NCBI RefSeq assembly: GCF_030814215.1
Contig: NZ_JAUSUT010000001.1
Coordinates: forward strand, 2,728,001-2,792,000
DNA from: Amycolatopsis thermophila
GTDB taxonomy: Bacteria > Actinomycetota > Actinomycetes > Mycobacteriales > Pseudonocardiaceae
DNA length: 64,000 nt
Direction: 5' to 3'
Below, one piece after another: positions 54,854 to 62,521 of the stretch (its first letter is position 1; the number at the start of each line of letters is the position of its first letter). Below the pieces are notes generated by a model. The model was not told the origin of the DNA. It did no database searches and saw only the letters and a list, made by a program, of their open reading frames with translations. A program made the translations under genes and the position numbers.

Positions 54854-55666
54854 TCAGCTGCCGAGCAACGCCGTCAGCGCGGGCAGCGCGGCGTGGGGGA
54901 GCGAGATGCCGCGGTTGTGCCGGACCTCCGGCTCGCGCGGGTTGATGCGGATCAGGGCACCGGTCGCGGCGGAGGCCAGCTCGGCGTAGCGGCGCACGGT
55001 CGGCACCGCGCGCCCGGCGCCCACCTCGACGACGACGGCGTCCCGGTTCGCGCGCCGCCACTCGTCGAGCGCCCGCATCTGCGCGTCGGTGCGGTGGGAG
55101 ATCCAGTCGAAGTCGCCGAACATCAGGATGTTCGGGCGAGCCGGCCCGCCGCAGTTCGGGCAGGACGGCAGTGGCGGCCGGGCCTTCATCGTCGACTCGT
55201 CGACGTGCAGCACCACGTCGTCCGCGGGCCAGATGTCCGGTCCACAGGGGACGGTGCACTGCAGGTGGTGGATCGACCCGTGAGCCTCGGCGACCAGCTC
55301 GAAACCGGCCCGCTGGAACTGCCCGTCCACATTGGAAGTGAACACGGCGGCGCCGCCGGGCAGGCGGGAGCCGTGCCGCAGCAGCAGACCGAAACCGGCG
55401 TGCGGCTCGGTGCGGCGGTACAGGTCGAGCCGGTGGCCGTAGAACCCCCACGCCAGCTCGGGGTCCTCGGCGAAGTGGCGGGGGTCGGCGATCTCGGCGA
55501 AGCTCAGCCCGAGCCGGGCGTACGGCGGGTAGGCGCGCCAGAAGCCCTCGTCGCCGCGGAAGTCCGGTAGCCCCGAATCGACGCCCATACCGGCGCCCGC
55601 GCAGACCAGGAGCGCGGAGGCGCCGGCGAGCAGCTCGGCGGCCTTCGCCAGACCGTCGTCGTTCAT
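54854..55666 (-). CDS. Sirtuin (NAD-dependent protein deacylase)
   Basis: 270 residues. Sirtuin blocks: VCAGAGMGVDSGLPDFRGDE (NAD loop), FTSNVDGQFQRAG, AEAHGSIHHLQC with the catalytic His, and a zinc site made by CTVPCG and CPNCGG. RPNILMFGDFDW is the substrate-side loop. It removes acyl groups from lysines; targets are unknown. It lies 4 bases behind mhuD on the same strand, so the two form an operon. ATG 55666 has GAGG before it. Confidence 0.93.
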   Translation of the reverse strand: MNDDGLAKAAELLAGASALLVCAGAGMGVDSGLPDFRGDEGFWRAYPPYARLGLSFAEIADPRHFAEDPELAWGFYGHRLDLYRRTEPHAGFGLLLRHGSRLPGGAAVFTSNVDGQFQRAGFELVAEAHGSIHHLQCTVPCGPDIWPADDVVLHVDESTMKARPPLPSCPNCGGPARPNILMFGDFDWISHRTDAQMRALDEWRRANRDAVVVEVGAGRAVPTVRRYAELASAATGALIRINPREPEVRHNRGISLPHAALPALTALLGS

Positions 55667-55670
55667 CGCC

Positions 55671-55967
55671 TCAGTCGAACGAGACGACCTCGAACTCCAG
55701 CAGGTTCGCCCCGCTGGCCACCGGCTTCGCGCGCTGGCCCGCGTGGGCCTCCTTCGCCGCGCCGTTAGCCCAGGCCTGGTAGGCCTCTTCGGACTCCCAC
55801 TTCGTGTAGACGAAGTAGCGGTTCTCGCCGGCGACCGGGCGGAGCAGCTCGAAGCCGAGGAAGCCGGGCTGCCCGTCCACCGAGTGCGCCCGGTTGGCGA
55901 AGCGTTTCTCCAGCTCGGGGCCCGCGCCCTCGGGAACCTCGATCGCGTTGATCTTCACGACTGCCAT
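55671..55967 (-). CDS. mhuD: Heme-degrading monooxygenase MhuD
   Basis: 98 residues. It aligns almost residue for residue with M. tuberculosis MhuD (Rv3592) as remembered: VVKINAIEVPEGAGPELEKR, FLGFELLRPV, YQAWANG. The heme ligand His75, Asn7, Arg26 and Trp66 are all conserved. The enzyme opens heme to mycobilin and frees iron without CO release. TAGGCT (55979-55974, minus strand) lies 6 nt before the ATG, so it is probably leaderless. Its operon partner is the sirtuin gene. Confidence 0.95.
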   Translation of the reverse strand: MAVVKINAIEVPEGAGPELEKRFANRAHSVDGQPGFLGFELLRPVAGENRYFVYTKWESEEAYQAWANGAAKEAHAGQRAKPVASGANLLEFEVVSFD

Positions 55968-56025
55968 ACCGCCAGCCTACCGACGCCCCCACCGCGGACC
56001 GGGCCCCTCGGTATGGTGGAACGTA

Positions 56026-57429
56026 ATGGGGATCACAGATGAAGAGCGGACACTGGCCCGGGGGCTCGCCGGGGACCTGCGGAAGATTGTCCGGGCGGCG
56101 GCCGTCGTGGTCGACGAGGACAGCCCGGCCGAGGAGCTGATCGGCAAGATCACCGGGCACCTCGGGGTCGAGTTCCGGCAGGTCGTGCTGGTCGCGCAGG
56201 AGTTCCCGCCGTGGGAGCACGGTTGCGTCCATCGGGGCGTCGAGGCCTACCTCGCCGAGCGCGGCGGGCGGGCGGAGTGGTTCGGCGCCACCGGCGCGAA
56301 CCGCACGAACGAGGAACTGACGGGCATCCTGTCCGCGGCCCGGCGGCACGGCGGGTTCGAGCTGGGCGCGGTCGACATGGCGACCGTCGCGACCGGACCG
56401 GAGTCGGCCGAGGAGGTCATCCAGTTCGGGCTGGTGGCCACCACCGCCCCGGACGGCAGCCCGGCGATCGTCGCGGTGCGCGGGCCGATCGCGCAGCACG
56501 GGCCCAGCGCGGTGTCGCGGGTCGAGGTCCTGGCGGCCGACCGCGACACGGCCGGCGCGATCCGCGACCGCATCGACCACCTCGCCCGGGTGCACGACGT
56601 GCTGCGCGGGCAGGTCCTCGCGTTCGGCAGCAGCGAGTACCGCGGCAACGAGCTGCTCACGTTCCTGCCGCGCCCGGACCTGAGCGCGGAACAGGTGGTG
56701 CTGCCCGCCGGTGTGCTGCCGGCGATCGAGGACCACATCGTCGGCATCGCCGAGCACGCCGACCGGCTCCGGAGGGCGGGGCAGCACCTCAAACGCGGGC
56801 TGCTGCTGCACGGCCCGCCGGGCACCGGCAAGACCCACACGGTGCGGTACCTGATGAGCCGCCTGTCCGGCAGCACGGTGATCATCCTGACCGGCGCGGC
56901 GATGCGGTTCATCGGCAAGGCCGCGGAGCTGGCGCGGCGGCTGCAGCCGTCCATCCTGGCGGTGGAGGACGTCGACCTGGTCGCCGAGGACCGCACGATG
57001 CCCGGTGGCGGTGGGGCGCTGCTGTTCAGCCTGCTCGACGCGATGGACGGGATCGGCGCGGACGCCGACGTCACGTTCGTGCTCACCACGAACCGGCCGG
57101 AGGCGCTGGAGGCCGCGCTGCGGGACCGGCCGGGCCGGGTCGACCTGGCGGTGGAGATCCCGCGCCCGGACGCCGAGGGGCGGCGGAAGCTGATCGAGCT
57201 GTACGCCCGCGGGGTCGAGCTGCGGGCCGACCTCGAGCCGGTCGTCGCCGCGACCGACGGTGTGACGGCGTCGTTCATCAAGGAACTGCTGCGGCGGGCG
57301 GTGCTGCACGAGGTGCGGGCCGGTGCGGACGGCGACCGGGTACGGGTGGGCGACAAGGCGCTGACCACGGCGTTCCGCGACATGCAGGATTCGCGGAACT
57401 CACTGACCAGGTCGTTGCTCGGCAGCTGA
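56026..57429 (+). CDS. AAA+ ATPase with uncharacterised N-terminal domain
   Basis: 467 residues. The first 230 residues form a domain that I do not recognise (EERTLARGLAGDLRKIVRAA, EEFPPWEHGCVHR-like block near residue 60). The AAA module has Walker A GPPGTGKT near 263-270, Walker B ILAVEDVDLVAEDR, sensor 1 VLTTNRPEALEAAL and arginine fingers in RDRPGRVD, like the ATPases of the CDC48/26S proteasome group. Partners and substrates are unknown. TATGGT (56012-56017) lies 8 nt before the ATG with no ribosome site: leaderless. The alpha/beta hydrolase gene follows 4 bases behind, implying co-expression. Confidence 0.87.
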   Translation: MGITDEERTLARGLAGDLRKIVRAAAVVVDEDSPAEELIGKITGHLGVEFRQVVLVAQEFPPWEHGCVHRGVEAYLAERGGRAEWFGATGANRTNEELTGILSAARRHGGFELGAVDMATVATGPESAEEVIQFGLVATTAPDGSPAIVAVRGPIAQHGPSAVSRVEVLAADRDTAGAIRDRIDHLARVHDVLRGQVLAFGSSEYRGNELLTFLPRPDLSAEQVVLPAGVLPAIEDHIVGIAEHADRLRRAGQHLKRGLLLHGPPGTGKTHTVRYLMSRLSGSTVIILTGAAMRFIGKAAELARRLQPSILAVEDVDLVAEDRTMPGGGGALLFSLLDAMDGIGADADVTFVLTTNRPEALEAALRDRPGRVDLAVEIPRPDAEGRRKLIELYARGVELRADLEPVVAATDGVTASFIKELLRRAVLHEVRAGADGDRVRVGDKALTTAFRDMQDSRNSLTRSLLGS

Positions 57430-57433
57430 TTGA

Positions 57434-58192
57434 ATGGCGCGGGTGAGGGTCGTGGACTTCGGCGGTGCGGGCCGGCCCATCGTGTTGCTGCACGGGCTGA
57501 TGGGCCGGGCGCGCACCTGGTGGCGGGTGGCGCAGTGGCTGCGGCCGTACGGGCACGTCGTCGGGCTGGACGCGCGCGGGCACGGGCGGGCGCCGCGGGT
57601 CGGGCCGTGGACGACGGAACAGTTCGTCGCCGACGCCGCCGAGGCGGTGCGGTCGCTGGGTTCGCCCGCGGTGCTGATCGGGCACTCGATGGGCGGCCTG
57701 CACGCGTGGGCCCTGGCGGCGACGCACCCCGAGCTGGTGGACGCCGTGGTGGTCGAGGACATGGCGCCCGACCAGCGCGGCAAGACCGTCGAGACGTGGC
57801 GCGGATACTTCGAATCGTGGCCGGTGCCGTTCCAGTCGCTGGCGCACGTGCGGGACTTCTTCGGGGAAACCGGCGACTACTTCACCGAATGCATGGCGGA
57901 ACGCGACGATGGCTGGCACCTGATGGCCTCGCTGGACGACCTGTACGAGATCGCCGCAGAATGGGGGCGGCGCGAGTACTGGTCCCTGGTGGAGGCCGTG
58001 AAGTGCCCATTGCTGGTCATCGAGGCCGAGCACACCCTGATGCCGCCGGGCCAGCAGGCGGAGATGGCGAAGCGGGCGGTGCGGGGACGGCACGTGGTGG
58101 CCCCCGGCGCGGGGCACGTGGTGCACGACTCGGCGCCCGACTTCTATCGCGGCGCGGTGGAGGCCTTCCTTTCCGAGGTCCTGGAGCGGTAG
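57434..58192 (+). CDS. Alpha/beta hydrolase (Rv3591c-like)
   Basis: 252 residues. The oxyanion block IVLLHGLMGRARTWW, GLDARGHGRAPRVG, the nucleophile elbow LIGHSMGGLHAW (Ser), VVVEDMAP and the final AGHVVHDSAP (His) show a complete hydrolase. The acidic residue is probably in VIEAEHTLMPPGQQ. Substrate unknown. It is coupled to the AAA gene (4-bp gap) and keeps the mhuD-hydrolase-mutY neighbourhood of mycobacteria. A PE_PGRS gene occupies the following gap in M. tuberculosis; here the gap is a palindromic island. Confidence 0.9.
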   Translation: MARVRVVDFGGAGRPIVLLHGLMGRARTWWRVAQWLRPYGHVVGLDARGHGRAPRVGPWTTEQFVADAAEAVRSLGSPAVLIGHSMGGLHAWALAATHPELVDAVVVEDMAPDQRGKTVETWRGYFESWPVPFQSLAHVRDFFGETGDYFTECMAERDDGWHLMASLDDLYEIAAEWGRREYWSLVEAVKCPLLVIEAEHTLMPPGQQAEMAKRAVRGRHVVAPGAGHVVHDSAPDFYRGAVEAFLSEVLER

Positions 58193-58260
58193 GTATCGGG
58201 AAAACCGCGCGCCGCACGAGACCCTCCCGCCGCCCGGCAACGCCAAGCGACGTGGGGCCA

Positions 58261-58359
58261 CAACCCGAACCAGAACCCGGCAACGCGAGCCCTCAACCCG
58301 AACCGGAACCCGGCAACGCGAGCCCCCGACCCAAACCGGAACCCGGCAACGCATGCGGG
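58261..58359 (+). repeat. 33-bp tandem repeat, three copies
   Basis: Three head-to-tail copies of a 33-bp unit lie at 58261-58293, 58294-58326 and 58327-58359. They share a form of CAACCCGAACC(A/G)GAACCCGG and CAACGCGAGCCC. A further GCGGCCTCCCCAGAC motif is repeated near 58362 and 58405. The period of 33 is in frame with a possible read-through peptide, but no start or ribosome site supports one. Confidence 0.88.
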
Positions 58360-58452
58360 GCGCGGCCTCCCCAGACGTCCCGGCGGCCGGCAACGCCAGG
58401 CGAGGTGCGGCCTCCCCAGACCTCCCCCGCCCCCGATCCCCAGCCCGCCTTT

Positions 58453-58512
58453 GGTCGCCGACCAGGCGTGTCAAGGTACTCTTTCCCGCCTTGACACGCC
58501 TGCTCGGCGACC
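58453..58512. repeat. Hairpin with 24-bp arms
   Basis: Left arm 58453-58476 and right arm 58489-58512 pair at 23 of 24 positions around a 12-nt loop (TACTCTTTCCCG). The arms include CAGGCGTGTCAAGG and CCTTGACACGCCTG. No gene encodes here. It could act as a terminator for the hydrolase gene, but the arms are longer than needed. Confidence 0.9.
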
Positions 58513-58566
58513 GAAAACACTCCATCCGGAGGGGGCGGGGGAGGTCGGCACCCAAGGTGACCGTTC

Positions 58567-58600
58567 GGCGCCGTAGGCGCCCTCCGCCGCGAAGCGGCGG
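58567..58600. repeat. Two adjacent short hairpins
   Basis: GGCGCC-GTA-GGCGCC (58567-58581) and CCGCCGC-GAA-GCGGCGG (58584-58600) stand 2 bases apart. The second is followed by GAAAAGATCAAAAG, unusually A-rich for this genome. Confidence 0.8.
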
Positions 58601-58686
58601 GAAAAGATCAAAAGAATGTCCTCGCCGGACGGGCAGGCTCCGGGATGACCGGGGAGCGTTGTCATCTCACCTCATGCAGTGGGTCG

Positions 58687-58832
58687 CTGGGTGGTCATCC
58701 CGTCGCCTGCATTGAGGCCTATCACTGTGAGCCAGGCCCGCACGCTTGACATGTCATCTCGCGCGGGTGCCGGGGGTGCGGGCCTGGCTCACAGTGATCG
58801 AGACGGCCTCAGGCGACGGGATGACCACCCAG
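58687..58832. repeat. Large inverted repeat: two 57-nt arms with symmetric internal loop
   Basis: Left arm 58687-58743 and right arm 58776-58832 are complementary over two blocks of 23 perfect base pairs. The blocks are separated by an 11 x 11 mismatched segment. The outer block starts CTGGGTGGTCATCCCGTCGC; the inner block starts ATCACTGTGAGCCAGGCCCG. The 32-nt loop contains the 10-bp palindrome TGACATGTCA. Another 4 bp (AGTG/CACT) may extend the ends. No coding gene covers it, and it lies between two convergent genes. It could be a MITE, a structured RNA or a protein-binding cruciform. Confidence 0.9.
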
Positions 58833-58879
58833 CTCACTTTGGGGGCAGGGCGCTTCGCGCTGCGAAAGCGTCTGCGCGG

Positions 58880-59755
58880 CTAGTGTTCGCCGGGGAGGGC
58901 GAATCGTCCGTCTTGGGTTTGCTCCACCAGGCCGTCCACGAGCAGCGAGTCCAGGCACCGGTCGCGCTGGCCGGCGTCCGACCAGACCACGTCCAGGCTC
59001 GACTTCCACACCGGTTCCGGCGTCCCGCGCAGCACGTCCAGCAGCAGGCCCCGCACGTGCCGGTCCGTCCCGGCGTACTTCTGCGTCGCCTTCGCCGGGC
59101 CGCTGTAGGCGGGCCGGCCGGCCTTCTGCCAGGCGCAGTCGTCGTACACCGGGCAGTCCGCGCACCGCGGCGAGCGGGCCGTGCACACGACCGCGCCCAG
59201 CTCCATCAGCGCCGCCGAGAACCGCGCCGCTCGTGCCTCGTCGTCGGGCAGGATCGCGGCCACGTCGGCCATGTCGCGCGTGTTCGACGGCGGCCCCGCG
59301 TCACCCGCGCCGTGGACCGCCCGTGCCACCACGCGCCGCACGTTCGTGTCCACCACCGGCGCCCGCTTGCCGTACGCGAACGCCGCCACCGCCCGTGCCG
59401 TGTAGGACCCGATGCCGGGCAACGACAACAGCGTGTCCACATCGGACGGGACGACGTCGCCGTGCTCCTCGGCGATAGCCGAAGCGGCCGCGTGCAGGCG
59501 CAGCGCGCGCCGCGGGTAGCCGAGCTTGCCCCACGCCCGCAGCACCTCGCCGTGGCTCGCCGCCGCCAGCGCCGACGGCACCGGCCACCGCGCCAGCCAC
59601 TCGTGCCAGACCGGCTCGACCCGTGCGACCGGCGTCTGCTGCAGCATGATCTCGCTGACCAGCACACCCCACGGGGTGCACTCCGGCCGCCGCCACGGCA
59701 GGTCACGGGCGCACGAGTCGAACCAGTCGATCAGCAGTTCGGAGTCGATGGGCAC
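58880..59755 (-). CDS. mutY: A/G-specific adenine glycosylase
   Basis: 291 residues. It removes A mispaired with 8-oxoG. The conserved SEIMLQQTPVARV contains the catalytic Glu, LLSLPGIGSYTARAV is the HhH motif, and APVVDTNVRRVVAR supplies the catalytic Asp. The [4Fe-4S] ligands follow the C-x6-C-x2-C-x5-C rule in CTARSPRCADCPVYDDC. The C-terminal 8-oxoG recognition domain is shorter than in E. coli MutY, a common actinobacterial form. It lies 9 bp behind the beta carbonic anhydrase gene on the same strand. Confidence 0.95.
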   Translation of the reverse strand: MPIDSELLIDWFDSCARDLPWRRPECTPWGVLVSEIMLQQTPVARVEPVWHEWLARWPVPSALAAASHGEVLRAWGKLGYPRRALRLHAAASAIAEEHGDVVPSDVDTLLSLPGIGSYTARAVAAFAYGKRAPVVDTNVRRVVARAVHGAGDAGPPSNTRDMADVAAILPDDEARAARFSAALMELGAVVCTARSPRCADCPVYDDCAWQKAGRPAYSGPAKATQKYAGTDRHVRGLLLDVLRGTPEPVWKSSLDVVWSDAGQRDRCLDSLLVDGLVEQTQDGRFALPGEH

Positions 59756-59764
59756 CGGCCCAGA

Positions 59765-60262
59765 CTAGTTGTCCTGCACTTCGGTGACCTTGCCGGTGAA
59801 CACGTCGTAGACGAACCCGCGCACCTTGTCCGTGTGCGGCAGGTACCGGCTGGTCCGCACGCGGCGCATCGACCGCCGCACGCTGTCCTCCACGTCCCGG
59901 AACGCCTCGACCGCCCACGTCGGCCGCACGCCGCCGGCCTCTTCCAGCTCGTCCTTGAAGCCGTCCTCGGTGACGGTCGACAGGCCGCACGCCGTGTGCT
60001 GCATGATCAGCACCTCTTCGGTGCCCAGCTTGCGCTGCGACAGCGACAGCGACCGCACCACGTCGTCGGTGACCACACCGCCGGCGTTGCGCAGGATGTG
60101 CGCTTCACCCTGGATCAGGCCGAAGATCTCGAACACCCGGATGCGGGCGTCCATGCAGGTCAGGATGGCGATCTTCATCGACGGGCTGGCCGTGGAACGG
60201 TCGCCCAGCACGGGGTCGGTCAGTTCGGTGTTGCGCTGCAGCAGGGTGTCGATCGCGGTCAC
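59765..60262 (-). CDS. Beta-class carbonic anhydrase (short form)
   Basis: 165 residues. Zinc ligands lie in AILTCMDARIRV (Cys and the Asp-Arg dyad) and MQHTACGLS (His, Cys). ILRNAGGVVTDDVVRSLSLS is typical. The length is near Rv1284 rather than the longer CanB (Rv3588c), although the position next to mutY matches canB. It interconverts CO2 and bicarbonate. The GTG start has GGGAGG 5 nt upstream. A gamma-class homologue is encoded at 19.5 kb. Confidence 0.93.
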   Translation of the reverse strand: MTAIDTLLQRNTELTDPVLGDRSTASPSMKIAILTCMDARIRVFEIFGLIQGEAHILRNAGGVVTDDVVRSLSLSQRKLGTEEVLIMQHTACGLSTVTEDGFKDELEEAGGVRPTWAVEAFRDVEDSVRRSMRRVRTSRYLPHTDKVRGFVYDVFTGKVTEVQDN

Positions 60263-60330
60263 AAGTGCCTCCCGGGTTCAGGTCCGGTAACAATTCCACC
60301 GGGTGCGCAGGCGGCCCGCAATGAGGCAGA

Positions 60331-61431
60331 TCACGGCCCGAACCAGTGCTGCTCCATCGTGCGCGGCGGTGCGGACGTCGTGCCGATCCGCAGTTGCGTG
60401 TGGAGCGTGATGATCCGCGGCTTCACGTGGTCACCGGAGGACAGCAGCAGCTTGCCCGCGGCCCGGCCCTTCTCCAGGACCGGCTGGTGCACCGTCGTCA
60501 GCCCGGCCCGCTCGGCCTCGGCGATGCCGTCGAAACCGGTCACCGTCAGGTCCGCCGGCACCCGCAGACCGCGCCGGTTCGCCTCCGCGAGCGCGCCCAG
60601 CGCGAGGATGTCCGAGGTGCACAGCAGGGCGGTCACCTGCGGGTTGGCGTCGAGCAGCTGGCGGGCCGCGGCCGCGCCGTCGTCCATGGTGTGCTCGAAC
60701 CGCTCGACCACCGGCACGGTCGACCAGTCGACACCGACCTTGGCGAACGCCTTCGACATCGCCTCCAGCCGGGCGCGCTGCACGTGGAAGTGCGCGCTCT
60801 GCTGCCGGTCCAGGTAGGCGAAGCCGTCGTTGCGGTCACGCGCCAGCCGCATGCACAGGACGCCGATCTGGCGGTGCCCGAGCCCGATGATGTGCTCGGC
60901 GAGCGCGGTCACGGCGGTGGTGTCGTCCGGGCCGACGCGGTCGACACCCTCGATGCGGGGCTGGTCGATGATCACCGTCGGCACCGGACGCGCCAGCACG
61001 GCGCCCAGGTGCGGGTCGTCGTCCGGCACCGAATAGACGACGAACCCGTCGACGCCCGCCCGGTGCACGGCGGCCACGTCGTCGCGGCCGGGGCTGGCCG
61101 GCACCAGGTGCAGGCCGACGCCGGCGTCCTCGCACGCCAACGCGAGACCTTCGAGCACGCCGATCGCGGCCGGGTCGCGGAAGGCGTAGGACAGGTTCTC
61201 GGTGAGCAGCAGTCCGACCGCGCCGGCCTTGCGGGTGCGCAGCGACCGCGCCACCGGGTCCGGGCCGGGGTAGCCCAGGCGCCGGGCCGTTTCCAGCACG
61301 CGCTTGCGCAGTTCGGGAGACAGCTGGTCCGGGCGGTTGTACGCGTTGGACACGGTGGTCCGCGACACGCCGAGCTCCGCGGCGAGCGACGCCAACGTCG
61401 CCTGTCGCCTCATGCGCATAGGACGCCCCAT
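60331..61431 (-). CDS. LacI-family transcriptional regulator
   Basis: 366 residues. The helix-turn-helix (TLASLAAELGVSRTTVSNAY, NRPDQLSPELRKRVLETAR) and hinge are followed by a periplasmic-binding-protein-like domain (AGAVGLLLTENLSYAFRDPA, VPTVIIDQPRIEG, ALLCTSDILALGALAEANRR, TVTGFDGIAEAER). The effector, probably a sugar, is unknown. TACGGT lies 6 nt before ATG 61431, inside a perfect palindrome, so it is probably leaderless and self-regulated; ATGs 6 and 4 codons later are alternatives. The next gene on this strand, the beta carbonic anhydrase, starts 68 bp after its stop. Confidence 0.92.
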   Translation of the reverse strand: MGRPMRMRRQATLASLAAELGVSRTTVSNAYNRPDQLSPELRKRVLETARRLGYPGPDPVARSLRTRKAGAVGLLLTENLSYAFRDPAAIGVLEGLALACEDAGVGLHLVPASPGRDDVAAVHRAGVDGFVVYSVPDDDPHLGAVLARPVPTVIIDQPRIEGVDRVGPDDTTAVTALAEHIIGLGHRQIGVLCMRLARDRNDGFAYLDRQQSAHFHVQRARLEAMSKAFAKVGVDWSTVPVVERFEHTMDDGAAAARQLLDANPQVTALLCTSDILALGALAEANRRGLRVPADLTVTGFDGIAEAERAGLTTVHQPVLEKGRAAGKLLLSSGDHVKPRIITLHTQLRIGTTSAPPRTMEQHWFGP

Positions 61432-61435
61432 GAGG

Positions 61436-61450
61436 GAACCGTAACGGTTC
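61436..61450. promoter_or_regulatory. Palindrome over the LacI-gene -10 (likely autoregulatory operator)
   Basis: GAACCGT-A-ACGGTTC is a perfect 7-1-7 palindrome; its TACGGT half is the -10 of the LacI gene. LacI proteins bind such dyads, so self-repression is the simplest reading. Confidence 0.75.
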
Positions 61451-61566
61451 AGAACGAAGTCGTGAAGTCGAACTCCGTCCGTGCGGCGTGCGCCACGGCG
61501 CAAGGTCCCGTTCAGGCGGGGGTAACCGACCCGGTCCGGGGCTCACCCGTTGGGGTAAGGTGAACT

Positions 61567-61581
61567 CGAAAACCGTTTCCA
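61567..61581 (+). promoter_or_regulatory. Zur-box-like dyad upstream of the metal transporter
   Basis: CGAAAACCGTTTCCA resembles the actinobacterial Zur box TGAAAATGATTTTCA at 10 of 15 positions, mismatching mainly in the centre. It lies 46 bp before the ribosome site region of the transporter gene, where a zinc repressor should act. The similarity is partial; a LacI-type operator is the alternative, since its central AAACCGTTT also suits LacI proteins. Confidence 0.5.
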
Positions 61582-61627
61582 ATAGCGCTGACGCCGCATC
61601 CCACCTCGGACTTCAGGAGTGCTCGCG

Positions 61628-62521
61628 ATGAGTTTCCCCCGCCTGCTCGGTCTCGCGTCCGCTGCGACGGCCCTCGCCCTCGGCCTCACGGCCTGTGGCG
61701 GGGGTAACACCGGGAGCGACACCGGCGGCAGGATCGACGTCGTCGCCTCGACCAACGTCTGGGGCAGCGTGCTGTCCGCCGTCGGGGGCGACCAGGTGGC
61801 GGTCACCGCGATCATCGACGACCCGAGCGCCGACCCGCACTCCTACGAGACCACCCCCGAGGACGCCATCGCCGCCCAGAAGGCCCAGCTGACCCTGGCC
61901 AACGGCGGAGGCTACGACGACTTCTTCGGCAAGCTCGCCGACCAGGCCGCGAGCGCCCGCAAGCTCAACGCGTACGACATCGGCGCGACCGGCGACGAGA
62001 ACGAGCACGTCTGGTACAGCTTCACCACCGTGGCCAAGGTCGCCGACCAGGTCGCCGCCGAGCTCGGCCGGATCAAGCCGGACGCCGCGCAGACCTTCAC
62101 CGCCAACGCCACGAACTTCAAGGCCCAGCTCGACCAGCTGACCCGGAAGGCCGCCCAGATCGGCAGCAGCCACCCGGGCACGAAGATCCTGGTCACCGAG
62201 CCGGTCGCGCACTACCTGGTCCAGGAGGCCGGGATCACCGACGCGACCCCGGAGCGGTTCTCCGAGGCCGTCGAGGAGGAGACCGACGTCCCGCCCGCCG
62301 CGGTGGCCGAGGTGAACGACCTGATCACCGGCAAGCAGGTCCGCGCGCTGATCAACAACGAGCAGACGGTCACCCCGGTCACCGGGCAGGTCGTGGCCAC
62401 GGCGAACGGGGCCGGTGTCCCCGTGGTGGGCGTGACCGAAACGCTGCCCGCCGGTACGACGGACTACATTGCCTGGATGACCGGCGAAGTCGACGACCTG
62501 GCGAAGGCGCTGAACTCTTGA
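61628..62521 (+). CDS. Metal (Zn/Mn) ABC transporter, substrate-binding lipoprotein
   Basis: 297 residues. A lipoprotein signal (LLGLASAATALALGLTAC) is followed by a Gly/Thr linker and the cluster-9 binding fold: IDVVASTNVWGSVLSAVGGD, DDPSADPHSYETTP with the first His ligand, ENEHVWYSF with the second, and TEPVAHYL further on. Typical ZnuA His-rich loops are absent, so zinc versus manganese is open; a Zur-like box upstream favours zinc. ATG 61628 follows AGGAG by 8 nt; GTG 61619 is less likely. It overlaps the ATPase gene. Confidence 0.9.
   Translation: MSFPRLLGLASAATALALGLTACGGGNTGSDTGGRIDVVASTNVWGSVLSAVGGDQVAVTAIIDDPSADPHSYETTPEDAIAAQKAQLTLANGGGYDDFFGKLADQAASARKLNAYDIGATGDENEHVWYSFTTVAKVADQVAAELGRIKPDAAQTFTANATNFKAQLDQLTRKAAQIGSSHPGTKILVTEPVAHYLVQEAGITDATPERFSEAVEEETDVPPAAVAEVNDLITGKQVRALINNEQTVTPVTGQVVATANGAGVPVVGVTETLPAGTTDYIAWMTGEVDDLAKALNS

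Noticed and set aside
58261-58494. Repeat peptide (PEPEPGNAS type) as a coding gene
   Set aside because: The frame is open from inside the hydrolase gene, but there is no start codon or ribosome site of its own.
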